Below are positions 37,129 to 45,902 of a DNA stretch of 64,000 bases, one piece after another (position 1 is the stretch's first letter; every line of letters begins with the position of its first letter). Location of the stretch: positions 1 to 64,000 of the forward strand of contig NZ_SDHZ01000001.1 in NCBI RefSeq assembly GCF_004118675.1, read 5' to 3'. The translations under genes were made by a program, and so were the position numbers. This DNA is from Filimonas effusa. Lineage in GTDB: Bacteria > Bacteroidota > Bacteroidia > Chitinophagales > Chitinophagaceae. The notes below the pieces were generated by a model, which saw nothing but the letters and a program-made list of their open reading frames with translations, had not been told where the DNA came from and searched no databases.

Positions 37129-37440
37129 ATGGCTTTTTGTTTACTGGTTGAACCGCCTCTTGGCTTTCAAAAATGGGAAGATTTGAGCTCTAAAATGAGG
37201 ATCTTCGCCTTGCATGGTGTTGAAAGTTTTCCTATTCTGGATATGGAGAACTCTGGGAGTTGTTATGTAGGGTTGTCTATTCCACGTAGTAAGGAGGTGG
37301 CTATTGTCATAGAAATATTTATAGAATGTATTTTTTTTCTTTTGGAAGAAAAGTGCAAGGTTTTTGAGTTGTATTCGTCTCTAGAATTAACGAAAGAAAA
37401 TGCATTGCCATTGGCTCAAAAATTTTTCGTAGGCAATTAA
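37129..37440 (+). CDS. Small cassette protein, possible second immunity gene
   Basis: A 103-aa protein starting 4 bp after the toxin-like gene, so probably cotranscribed with it. It is mixed alpha/beta with a hydrophobic helix (AIVIEIFIECIFFLLEE) and has no signal peptide. No family is recognised. Position suggests an immunity or cassette protein. Confidence 0.5.
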   Translation: MAFCLLVEPPLGFQKWEDLSSKMRIFALHGVESFPILDMENSGSCYVGLSIPRSKEVAIVIEIFIECIFFLLEEKCKVFELYSSLELTKENALPLAQKFFVGN

Positions 37441-37834
37441 AATTTAATAAAGAAGGAGGTGGGGAGGTTGAAAGGCTTTAAATTGATAATATTGCAAATT
37501 TGCTACTGTTATAATAGGGCGTTCCCTGAACTGTGTGTATGATACTCGTTATAATTTTACCCTGCGACTTGATTTTGAATAATGCATTCTTCAGAAATAA
37601 GAGCCTGAGGTGTTTAAATGATCATCTCCAATGTAGCTGCTAAGAGATTAGGGGAAAGGGTTGTTCGATACAAGCCATTGTTGCTATATATGCATTCGTA
37701 TCCAATATCAGTTTCTATGTGTTTGTGAAGAATCTCTTGGTCAATATAAAGTTATTCCAATACATTGACTATGCCAATCCCTTTGGGTTATGTTTTGAAA
37801 AACAGTGCTGGATTTCTCGGCATTGCATTATAAA
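37441..37834. other. Gene-poor stretch between cassettes
   Basis: No intact gene is supported. The DNA is A/T-rich and full of stops in all frames. Its right end leads into recognisable RHS remnants at 37835. It is probably decayed RHS or cassette sequence. Confidence 0.4.
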
Positions 37835-39357
37835 CATTATGATGCCTCCATATTTTTTACCTACGATTTGCGGGGTAAAGTCGACACATTGTTGCAGGAT
37901 TAAGCTGCTTTATTTCCCGGCAATACTAACGATAGGTTTAAACGTATCTGCTACTCGTACGATCTGATCAGCGGAAAGGTAAACGGCGTTAATTATCAGC
38001 CAGATTCTTCTGATGCTTTTTGTAATAGGTATTATTATGGTTCGGAGACCAGGATTACCAGTGTTTTATACCGTAGTATAAACGCAATAGCAATCCTGCT
38101 GGTGGGAAGTCGCTGGCAATGGATAACCTGACCTATGATTACTATGCCAATAAAAATCAGCTAAAACATATCGGAGATGAAATAAGCTACACCGACAATT
38201 ACAGCGAGGACGTCGGCAACCAATCCAATGCATCAAATTATGAATACGATGCAATAGGAAATCTGAAACGCGATTATGCTGGCAAGGTGGCTGTTACGTA
38301 GAATGTGTATGGGAAAATAAAAGGTATAACTAAAGATGATGGCACCCAGATCGACTATACCTATGATGCTTCCGGTAACGTGTAGGAAAGATGGTAACAA
38401 GTAGTGGCATTGCAATCACAACCTTATATGTAAGAGACGCCAGCGGCAATGTGATGAGTGTTTATGAACGAACAGGCAATGCTTCATTGGTACAGGTGGA
38501 AACCCACCTGTACCAATGAAGCCGTTTAGGTATTCAAAAACAGCTAACGGTGTCGCCGTCTACAGTCAGTGTCGCGACCGGTTACGGGCTAGGAATATTA
38601 AGTACCTTCACCCGTGGAGAGAAGTTCTTTGAGTTAAGCAATCATTTAGGGAATGTGCTGGCAACGGTGTCCGATCGCAAAACAGCAGTTAGCGGAAATG
38701 GCGCCACTGTCGATTACTATAATGCGGATGTGGTAGCTGCGCAGGATTATTATCCGTTCGGTATGCTTATGCCAAGTCGCAACTACAATGCTGCTGGCTA
38801 TAGATATGGGTTTAATGGACAAGAAAAGTCGGACAGAAATTGAACCTAACGGCAATAGCATTACCGCAGAGTTCTGGCAATATGATGCACGCATAGGACG
38901 AAGTTGGAATACCGATCCGGTGGTCAATGTTGGGGAGAGTCCTTATGCGACATTTAATAATAATCCTTTGGTTAATAGTGATGATCCAAAGGGGAGTGAG
39001 CCGGAAAGGCCAAAGGCAAGCGGCGTTAAAGAGGGGGAATCTCAAAGCACATCTGAGACAACTTATGCAAGCTTGCACAATACACCCTACAACAAAGACT
39101 ACGAATTGGTTTTGGCATGCTGGTCCCGGTGAATATAATACTAAGGCTGGTTGGTATACATCTGAGGAATATCAACATGTATTAAAGCCTGTAGCGCGAG
39201 ATTTGGCTGGTTTCTGGGTATGTATTCTAATGCAGGGTTTGCTGGACATAATTGGACCAAAGATGAAAAGGCGGCAGTTTCTCGTAGCAGATTTGGACGA
39301 TTTATTGGAACAGGATTATCTGAAGGAGCTGTTGATATTATTACACATATTAAATAG
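37835..39357 (+). pseudogene. Decayed RHS C-terminal region with toxin tip
   Basis: Successive blocks match the order of the intact RHS protein: HYDASIFFTYDLRGKVDTL, YSYDLISGKVNGVNYQ, MDNLTYDYYANKNQLKHI, YEYDAIGNLKRDYAGK, ELSNHLGNVLATVSDRK, DYYPFGMLMPSRNYN, and the core WQYDARIGRSWNTDP. They are broken by TAA at 37901, TAG at 38299 (where relatives have Trp), TGA at 38517, and frameshifts near 38100, 38385, 38835, 39110 and 39200. A tip domain of unknown type follows, with pieces WHAGPGEYNTKAGWYTSEEY and SNAGFAGHNWTKDEKAAVSR, ending at TAG 39355. It cannot make a full product. Confidence 0.85.
38481..38522. repeat. Perfect 19-bp hairpin inside the RHS pseudogene
   Basis: Arms GCTTCATTGGTACAGGTGG (38481-38499) and its exact complement (38504-38522) enclose the loop AAAC. 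The right arm encodes HLYQ-stop-SR where RHS relatives, including the intact copy in this window, read HLYGSSR. The stop at 38517 therefore lies within the palindrome. Confidence 0.9.
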
Positions 39358-39361
39358 CTAT

Positions 39362-39661
39362 ATGAGTTTATTTAATTTTTTTTTCAAAAAAAAGAAAACC
39401 ATAACTTATTTAGGTAGGGGTGGCCTAAAGTATTTTAATGGTAAAGATGAATTTTATATAGATACCAATAATTATTACGGAAAACATATTTCAATTGAAA
39501 TATTATGGAATAATATTACGCCAGTTGATGAGAAAGGGAATGTTACAGAAACGGAAAAAAAGAAAATTGCTTTAAATGTAAAAAAAGAGCTAGAAAATGA
39601 TGGTATACATGTTGAAATAACTCCCCCTTTATCTATAGATTTCATAATTGAAAATGAATAA
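39362..39661 (+). CDS. Putative immunity protein of the decayed RHS tip
   Basis: A 99-aa gene starting 4 bp after the stop of the decayed toxin, the typical toxin-immunity spacing. The protein begins with a Phe/Lys-rich stretch and then reads as a normal small alpha/beta protein (DEFYIDTNNYYGKHISIEIL, ending PLSIDFIIENE). No family is recognised. A run of 9 T, one C and 8 A in codons 5-11 makes it prone to slippage. A longer in-frame reading from 38927 is an artefact running through the toxin remnant. The 286 bp up to 39947 hold nothing recognisable. Confidence 0.55.
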   Translation: MSLFNFFFKKKKTITYLGRGGLKYFNGKDEFYIDTNNYYGKHISIEILWNNITPVDEKGNVTETEKKKIALNVKKELENDGIHVEITPPLSIDFIIENE

Positions 39662-39947
39662 GTAAAGGGGCTAATTCTTATTTGACAGGTAGGTTTATGA
39701 GCAAGAATGTTTCTAAGTGATTTCGATGGTATTCTGGTCATTGAGTAAATGAAGTTGATGTATTGGCAATCAAGATGCCATCATGGCTAGGGCGGATAAG
39801 GCTAAAAGCGTGGGCCATTTAGATATGAAGCTTTAAATGGAATGAAGACCAGCGACATTGATGCATTTATTATCCTAAGAGAGGCTATCCCGCTTTCAGG
39901 TGTGTAGGCTGCCCTTATTTTCGATCCAGCGGCACAACCTTCCATAC

Positions 39948-41582
39948 TTATTTCACCTGCACCTTCCCATCATGTTTCACCGGTGAACATCCCCTAAACC
40001 AAATATTCCCAGAGTTCCCGCTTGCTTTCACCTCCACCTCCTTACCCGGCACAACAAACTGCACCTGTGAAAAAAGAAGCTCCTTACTATCCAACACGCT
40101 TATTGCCGGATCCTTCGAATAAATCACGGCATTCCGAACCGTAAACCCCTTAACATCCACAGCCGAAAACAGCATATCCGAATAACTAACCACATTCTCC
40201 AGCAACACATTGTACAAAGGCCTTTCCGGAATAGCATTCACCCGCACAAAATGACTCGATTTCTCAATAATAATATCTCGCGCCACAATGTTCCCATACG
40301 CCGGCGTCAAGGCATTGATCTTCCTTGCCGGTAATCTCTCCGCAAGCTCACCTACATGCTGCGTGCTTCCCAGCATATCCCAGTCAAAAGCCATTCTATG
40401 CAACTTCATTCTTATCCGTTCGTAGTAAAGGTGTTCACCGCCACCACCTCTGGGCCGGCGTGTCTTAAAACGTACACCCACACCCGTATTGTCAAACACA
40501 CAATCATGAACATACAAGTTCCGGATCATGGCCGCAGTTTCACTGCCGCACGTAATGCCACCATGACCTTCCCGCGCAAGAGAATACCGTACAACAATAT
40601 TCTCTGAAGGACGGTTAACACGAAGCCCGTCCTCCCCGCGTCCCGACTTGATAGTAAAACAATCATCCCCGCAACTCAATGTACAATACTCTATCAGCAC
40701 ATTACTGGATGATTCAATATCAATCCCGTCACCCCTCGGTATGCCCACTGAATTGACAGTCACGCCGCGTATGATCACTTTGTCGCAATACACCGGAACA
40801 ATATTCCAGAAGGCGGTATTCTCGAGTGAAACTCCTTCAATCAATACATTCTTACAGTTGGTAGGAGAAATAAACATCGGCAGGAAGATATTGCTTCCAT
40901 TATATCCTTCAAACACCCTTTTCTCAACAGGTGTTTCATAAGAAACATAGTTCTCGATAGGCACAGTATCCATCACTTGCTTCAGTACCGACCCATGCTT
41001 ATCAGGCCCGATCAGTTTGCCTTTACCTGTTATTGCTATATTCTCCTGCCCATTGGCATAAATGCAGGCGCCCAGCGACATCAATTCTATCCCTTCATTA
41101 CGCGTAAATACTGCTGGACGGTAATCCTCCACTTCTCCGCTAAAAGCCAGTTCCGCTCCCTTTGCTATATGAAGATTGACATTACTCTTGAGTATTAATC
41201 TGCCTGTAAACCATTTTCCTTTCGGAATAACTACAGTGCCGCCGCCATGTTTGCTGACTTCATCAATAGCCTGTTGAATAATGGAGGTTGCTTTTATCTT
41301 TTCCTTAGCCCCAAGGAACGAAATAGTAATCGAATAATCCGGGTAAACATATTTTTCGAATTGTATCATCTTAAACGGCGCATGAACAGGAGCAATAGTA
41401 TCGGGCAGATATAAAGCACCAACCTGTCCCAGTTTGGGAACAGAATCCATCCATTTCGCGTGTTGGTCAACCTGCGCAAAGGCGGTAGCAGTGATGCCGC
41501 TGAATAATAAAAAGAAAAGGAAAACACAATAATGCAGTTTAGGCCAGCAGGTAGAACTATAATAACCCTCGTTGTTGCACAT
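39948..41582 (-). CDS. Glycoside hydrolase family 28 (polygalacturonase-like)
   Basis: A 544-aa secreted enzyme with a right-handed beta-helix, predicted to hydrolyse galacturonan or related pectic chains. A signal peptide (FFLLFSGITATAFAQ) is followed by the GH28 start (IIQQAIDEVSKHGGGTVVIP). Active-site blocks are present in order: IDIESSSNVLIEYC, SCGDDCFTIKSG (catalytic Asp pair about residue 305), GHGGITCGSE (His) and VRFKTRRPRGGG (Arg/Lys). No SusC/SusD pair or other pectin gene is adjacent, so it is not part of a full utilisation locus here. Confidence 0.93.
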   Translation of the reverse strand: MCNNEGYYSSTCWPKLHYCVFLFFLLFSGITATAFAQVDQHAKWMDSVPKLGQVGALYLPDTIAPVHAPFKMIQFEKYVYPDYSITISFLGAKEKIKATSIIQQAIDEVSKHGGGTVVIPKGKWFTGRLILKSNVNLHIAKGAELAFSGEVEDYRPAVFTRNEGIELMSLGACIYANGQENIAITGKGKLIGPDKHGSVLKQVMDTVPIENYVSYETPVEKRVFEGYNGSNIFLPMFISPTNCKNVLIEGVSLENTAFWNIVPVYCDKVIIRGVTVNSVGIPRGDGIDIESSSNVLIEYCTLSCGDDCFTIKSGRGEDGLRVNRPSENIVVRYSLAREGHGGITCGSETAAMIRNLYVHDCVFDNTGVGVRFKTRRPRGGGGEHLYYERIRMKLHRMAFDWDMLGSTQHVGELAERLPARKINALTPAYGNIVARDIIIEKSSHFVRVNAIPERPLYNVLLENVVSYSDMLFSAVDVKGFTVRNAVIYSKDPAISVLDSKELLFSQVQFVVPGKEVEVKASGNSGNIWFRGCSPVKHDGKVQVK

Positions 41583-42021
41583 AGAAGAGATAAATTAGTG
41601 ATCCCGCCAAAAATAGGCGACGAAAGCTATCTGGCAAACAATTACTGCAGGTCCTTGTTACACATTCACAGATGTTTAGGATGTTGCATCACTGATTTGA
41701 TGACGAAAGTCATTTTTTAAAAGGCCAAAATAATTTATACTTGTTACATAAATCCACTCAATCGCTTGCTATGAAGTCAACCCGTTTGCTTAACTATTTA
41801 TGCAACCTGCAGTTGAATTCTTTTCTGCAATGCAGAGGAGTTTTGCTCAATATCCTGGCCGTGCAGCATGCAAAAATGTTGTCCTGTATACTTATTCATC
41901 TCCCGCTTTCCCGAAGTATACTTAAAGAGCTATAATTCTGTCAGATTGAAATAAGTTTAATAACCCATACAAGACGCTCTTTCCACGAGAAATACTTGTA
42001 TGGGTTGTCCTTCGTTAGAAA
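41583..42021. other. 439-bp stretch without a supported gene
   Basis: No convincing gene. A short plus-strand frame, with in-frame ATGs at 41741 and 41771 and its stop at 41935, has a near-match -7 box (TATACTTG) upstream but no recognisable product. Near the right end, AACCCATACAAG (41962-41973) and its complement (41995-42006) form a 12-bp stem with a 21-nt loop, placed to terminate the minus-strand NTF2-like gene. Confidence 0.5.
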
Positions 42022-42459
42022 CTATTTACGCGGCGACCAGTGCGTCTGAACAATCTTCCAATGTTTATCAGCTTCAAGCCTGTACACCTCGCTGCAATGC
42101 CACTTATGCACTTTCTCTCCTTCATAAGAGGTTAGGTCAAATGTTAATACAGCCATTTCACTTGTTGCCGTAACCTGTGGGTGCAGCATTTCATATCGTG
42201 TTACCTGTACCTGACCTTTCATTGGCTCATAATATTTTTGCAGCTTATCAAGCCCGTCAAGACGCGATTCAAGAAAAGGATCGAAATAAGTAACATCCTT
42301 TGCTGAAATGTCAAGATATCCCGATGGATCTCCGTGATTCCATTTCTCAAGAGCCGCCTTTTCCATGGCTATGATAGTGTCTGCAACGCCCGGAACTTTT
42401 TCCTGCGAATAACTCATTTTCATAAAGAAAATTAAGGTTAATAATAGTATTTGTTTCAT
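42022..42459 (-). CDS. Secreted NTF2-like (SnoaL/DUF4440-type) protein
   Basis: A 145-aa protein. A signal peptide (LLLTLIFFMKMSYSQ) is followed by an NTF2-like cone fold: AMEKAALEKWNHGDPSGYLD, then VTYFDPFLESRLDG, and a C-terminal sheet ending VYRLEADKHWKIVQTHWS. The family includes isomerases, cyclases and non-catalytic binding proteins; no specific activity can be assigned. It lies 63 bp downstream of the AraC gene on the same strand and may be its target or partner. Confidence 0.78.
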   Translation of the reverse strand: MKQILLLTLIFFMKMSYSQEKVPGVADTIIAMEKAALEKWNHGDPSGYLDISAKDVTYFDPFLESRLDGLDKLQKYYEPMKGQVQVTRYEMLHPQVTATSEMAVLTFDLTSYEGEKVHKWHCSEVYRLEADKHWKIVQTHWSPRK

Positions 42460-42522
42460 GCCATAAAACTAAATGCTCAGGCGCAGGGAGCTGTGTAAAA
42501 ATCACGAAGGAAATGACAGTTT

Positions 42523-43407
42523 TCAGGGGAGTTTTCGCTCTCGGAATGCTAATGGTGTAAGCTGGGTATGCGCTCTGAATGATCTTACAAAATAAGTTGT
42601 ATTCTCATAATGCAGATGCGCTGCTATCTCGTCAATGCCCATATGCGTATACAGCAAAAGCCTTTTGGCTTCCGTTATAGTCCTGTCCAAAATATATTTT
42701 TTGACACTGACTGCATAGCATTCTTTTACAAGGTTATTCAGATAGCCACTGGTAATGTGCAGCTCGCGTGCGTAATAGGCCACAGATCTTTCCTCGATGA
42801 AATGAACGTCTGCTAATTGAGTGAACCGTTCTATATATCTGTTGTTTAGCCGCTTCATGCATAATGGAAAAGTCTCCACGAATTTCCTGTTCAGGAAAAT
42901 AAGAGCCTGGTATAATAGAGCCCGCAACATATGTTTGTCGGCATTCCCGGAAACAGGTATTTCTGCTTTAATATCTTTTAGCAACGTTGTCAGCTTTAAC
43001 AGATCTTCAGAAACTAATTCCAATACAGGAGAAACTGCGCCAGGCTGAAAATAGGAAAGCTGCCGGGTGAACTGCGCATCATTGAAGAACGTGTGCAAAA
43101 ACTCGTCTTCGAAAATAAGAGCATATCCTTTAGGCGCTACGGCGGTATCCCATTCACGTATCTGTCCCGGCGAAGAAAAGAAGATATACCCCTGTTTCAG
43201 TTGTTGCTTGCAACCGTTGATAGAAAGTGTGCCGCAGCCGTCAATGATAATAGTGATGTCGTAATACGACAAGCGTTGTAGCGGTGATGTCTTAATGTAT
43301 TTGTCCAGGTCTTCAAGCCAGATCAGGTCAATCAATAGCTCATCTCCATACTTCGTTCTGAAAAAGTCGTACTGGGCAATAACGTCTTTTTTACTAAGGT
43401 TTTCCAA
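42523..43407 (-). CDS. AraC family transcriptional regulator
   Basis: A 294-aa regulator with an N-terminal cupin-like sensing domain (DITIIIDGCGTLSING, GYIFFSSPGQIREWD) and a C-terminal double helix-turn-helix (about residues 195-290, VAYYARELHITSGYLNNLVK and IDEIAAHLHYENTTYFVRSF). The arrangement resembles Bacteroidota AraC proteins that sense small organic ligands. The start is TTG at 43407, since an in-frame stop precedes it and no ATG fits. Likely targets are its own gene, the NTF2-like gene downstream, or the divergent SdpI-like gene. Confidence 0.9.
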   Translation of the reverse strand: MENLSKKDVIAQYDFFRTKYGDELLIDLIWLEDLDKYIKTSPLQRLSYYDITIIIDGCGTLSINGCKQQLKQGYIFFSSPGQIREWDTAVAPKGYALIFEDEFLHTFFNDAQFTRQLSYFQPGAVSPVLELVSEDLLKLTTLLKDIKAEIPVSGNADKHMLRALLYQALIFLNRKFVETFPLCMKRLNNRYIERFTQLADVHFIEERSVAYYARELHITSGYLNNLVKECYAVSVKKYILDRTITEAKRLLLYTHMGIDEIAAHLHYENTTYFVRSFRAHTQLTPLAFRERKLP

Positions 43408-43543
43408 ATGCTGGCATTTACTTACTAAGTGAAGTTAATAGTTTTGTACCCTTTCGCATTGGAATTCAGCTCGTTTAATGATCAAAGGTCGAAAACGCGG
43501 TAATTGCCCTTTAAAAAGTATTATTTTTTTCGTAAATTTAACC

Positions 43544-43879
43544 ATGTCAAAAGATCTCGCCATCATAACAGTATTCAATATAGTAGCAGTTGTCTTCTAT
43601 TGCTTCCCGCCAAAGAAAATCAATCATTTGTATGGCTATAGAACAATAGCTGCCATGTCTTCTCCGGAAACATTTATAATGGCCAATAAATATGCCTCCA
43701 GGTGTCTGCTTCTGGCTGCGATAATAAATACAATACTGGTACTGTTGCTCCTGTTAGCCAACCTGTTGTTTTATCCCTTTTCAGTCTTTACTACATTGGC
43801 TGCGCTCGTTATAACCATTGTCTCTACCGAAAAAAAGATCAGTAAATACCGTTCTGAACATCCGCAGAACAACCAGTAA
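43544..43879 (+). CDS. SdpI family membrane protein
   Basis: A 111-aa protein with three hydrophobic segments and the SdpI signature YGYRTIAAMSSPETFIMANK. SdpI of Bacillus gives immunity to a killing peptide; most members have unknown roles. ATG 43544 is chosen over 43478 because it follows TAAATTTA (7/8 to the -7 box) and starts at the first membrane helix. It is divergent from the AraC gene. Confidence 0.82.
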   Translation: MSKDLAIITVFNIVAVVFYCFPPKKINHLYGYRTIAAMSSPETFIMANKYASRCLLLAAIINTILVLLLLLANLLFYPFSVFTTLAALVITIVSTEKKISKYRSEHPQNNQ

Positions 43880-44024
43880 TCAGCAACAGCCTTATAATGC
43901 TGCCGGAGGCCATGTGGCGTGCGCTATTGTCCGCCTGTTATAACCGATCCGTCTTTCATCCATCGGATGCCTGCCTCCATCTACCATCTATTCTTCCTAT
44001 CTTAGGTATCATAAAATAAGAACG

Positions 44025-45212
44025 ATGAACGCTGCCCATACCGATCTCTTCCAGTCTCCCGACTATTTCCAGGTCGATGACCTGCTCTCCGAAGAACATC
44101 TCGCTATTCGCGACGCTATCCGCGCCTTCGTTAAAAAAGAAATTTCGCCCATTATAGAAGACTACGCCCAGCGCGCAGCATTCCCCGAACACCTGGTTCC
44201 CTTACTCGGACAAATGGGCTGTTTCGGCCCCACTATCCCGGCCAGCTATGGCGGGGGAGGACTCGACTATATCAGCTACGGCCTCATGATGCAGGAACTG
44301 GAACGTGGCGACAGTGGCATACGCTCCACCGCCAGCGTACAGGGCTCACTCGTAATGTACCCCATCATGGCCTATGGCAGCGAAGAACAAAAACAGAAAT
44401 TGCTGCCTCGTCTGGCCTCAGGCGAATGGCTGGGCTGTTTCGGTCTCACTGAGCCCGATCACGGCAGCAACCCCGCAGGTATGTTAACCCGCTTTACCGA
44501 TGCCGGTGATCACGTCATCCTCAACGGAGCCAAAATGTGGATCAGCAATGCTCCCTACGCCCGCCTTGCCGTCATATGGGCGAAAGACGACAATGGTGAA
44601 GTCAGGGGCCTCATTGTAGAACGTGGTATGGAAGGCTTTTCAACACCCACTACCCACGGCAAATGGAGCCTCCGGGCCAGCGCTACCGGCGAACTGGTAT
44701 TCGATAATGTGAAAGTGCCGAAAGAAAATATCCTGCCCGGCGTAAAAGGCATGAAAGGACCGCTCGGCTGTCTTACAAAAGCACGCTACGGCATCGCCTG
44801 GGGCGCACTTGGCGCCGCTATGGATTGCTACGACACTGCCCTGCGTTACAGTAAAGAACGCATCCAGTTCGATAAACCCATAGGTGCCTTCCAGCTGCAG
44901 CAGAAAAAGCTGGCTGAAATGATCACGGAGATCACGAAAGCACAACTGCTCGTATGGCGCCTCGGTGTACTCATGAACGAAGGAAAAGCAACGCCCACTC
45001 AGGTAAGTATGGCCAAGAGAAACAGCTGTGAAATAGCTGCAAATATTGCCCGTAATGCTCGCCAAATGCTCGGCGGCATGGGCATCACAGGTGAATACAG
45101 CATCATGAGGCACATGATGAACCTCGAAAGTGTCATCACTTACGAAGGCACGCACGATATCCACCTGCTCATTACAGGCATGGACGTCACCGGCTTCAAC
45201 GCATTCAAATAA
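44025..45212 (+). CDS. Acyl-CoA dehydrogenase, glutaryl-CoA dehydrogenase-like
   Basis: A 395-aa flavoenzyme of the acyl-CoA dehydrogenase family. FAD- and substrate-binding blocks are visible: CFGLTEPDHGSNPAGM, WISNAPYARLAVIWAK, ARQMLGGMGITGEY. The catalytic-base region TYEGTHDIHLLITG lies near the C-terminus, with Glu at about residue 374, a pattern typical of glutaryl-CoA dehydrogenase (lysine/tryptophan breakdown to crotonyl-CoA). Arg/Ser residues that fix the glutaryl carboxylate were not checked, so a short- or branched-chain substrate remains possible. It is a single gene. Confidence 0.9.
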   Translation: MNAAHTDLFQSPDYFQVDDLLSEEHLAIRDAIRAFVKKEISPIIEDYAQRAAFPEHLVPLLGQMGCFGPTIPASYGGGGLDYISYGLMMQELERGDSGIRSTASVQGSLVMYPIMAYGSEEQKQKLLPRLASGEWLGCFGLTEPDHGSNPAGMLTRFTDAGDHVILNGAKMWISNAPYARLAVIWAKDDNGEVRGLIVERGMEGFSTPTTHGKWSLRASATGELVFDNVKVPKENILPGVKGMKGPLGCLTKARYGIAWGALGAAMDCYDTALRYSKERIQFDKPIGAFQLQQKKLAEMITEITKAQLLVWRLGVLMNEGKATPTQVSMAKRNSCEIAANIARNARQMLGGMGITGEYSIMRHMMNLESVITYEGTHDIHLLITGMDVTGFNAFK

Positions 45213-45525
45213 GGCAGAAAACGCAAAAAGAACTAAAAAAGAACCTGGAGTAAAACAGCCGCTTTGAGTATGCCATAAACGAACCTCGATCGCACTCGTA
45301 TCGCATTTGTATCGCACTCGTATCGCACTTGTATCGCACTTACCCCGGAATTATAGCCACAGGCGGCAGCACTTTTCTCCCGGAAAGCAGTTCGTTCGTT
45401 TTCGCTTCCCCGGAAGAAAACTGCCGTCAGCTCTTTCAATGCGGTAATAAATGCAGCAGAATTATCCCCGCCTGCCCGCAAACAAACCTGCGGGTGAAAT
45501 CAACTCCTTATGAGCTCCAAAGGCG
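45213..45525. other. Convergent spacer with tandem repeat
   Basis: The spacer between the convergent acyl-CoA dehydrogenase and GerE genes. It holds five head-to-tail copies of an 11-bp unit at 45289-45343 (described separately) and otherwise nothing recognisable. Confidence 0.5.
45289..45343. repeat. Tandem repeat, 5 copies of an 11-bp unit
   Basis: Consecutive units ATCGCACTCGT, ATCGCATTTGT, ATCGCACTCGT, ATCGCACTTGT and ATCGCACTTAC. The units differ by one to three bases. The period is close to one DNA helical turn. It lies in a gene-free convergent spacer. Confidence 0.85.
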
Positions 45526-45756
45526 CTATTGCAATACGCCCTCCCGGTAAGCATGCCCTATCAACTGGTGCGAATTTAGTAATTGCATCTTTTTCAACAT
45601 GTTACGACGGTGAGTTTGTACGGTTAGTACACTGATCTCGCAGGCTTCGCTGATTCTTTTGCTGGTGTATCCTTGCGCCAGGAACTTTAAGATCTCTATT
45701 TCGCGCGCAGTAAGGGTATTACTGATCAGTAAAGGTTGTTGGGTATCGGTTATCAT
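45526..45756 (-). CDS. Stand-alone LuxR/GerE-type DNA-binding protein
   Basis: A 76-aa protein made almost only of a GerE helix-turn-helix: LTAREIEILKFLAQGYTSKR, then ISVLTVQTHRRNMLKKM. Response regulators have this as an output domain after a ~120-aa receiver, but no receiver is encoded upstream within the available space. It may be a small autonomous regulator or a truncated response regulator. Confidence 0.78.
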   Translation of the reverse strand: MITDTQQPLLISNTLTAREIEILKFLAQGYTSKRISEACEISVLTVQTHRRNMLKKMQLLNSHQLIGHAYREGVLQ

Positions 45757-45902
45757 AATGCAGCTTATATGACAACAAAAATGCTGCTTGAATCCTATTC
45801 TTGCAATACCTATTTAGGGGTATTTTTTAACAATACCCCTGACGATTTCAATTTTACGATTTCCTTTTTTGTTAGTATCTATGCCCAAATTCAGGATACA
45901 AT

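Noticed and set aside
38927-39661. A single 244-aa protein
   Set aside because: It runs through the decayed toxin in the wrong frame for part of its length and only its last 99 codons look like an independent gene, starting at 39362.
41741-41935. 64-aa plus-strand frame with a near-match promoter
   Set aside because: No recognisable product and no ribosome-binding support; kept only as a remark on the spacer.
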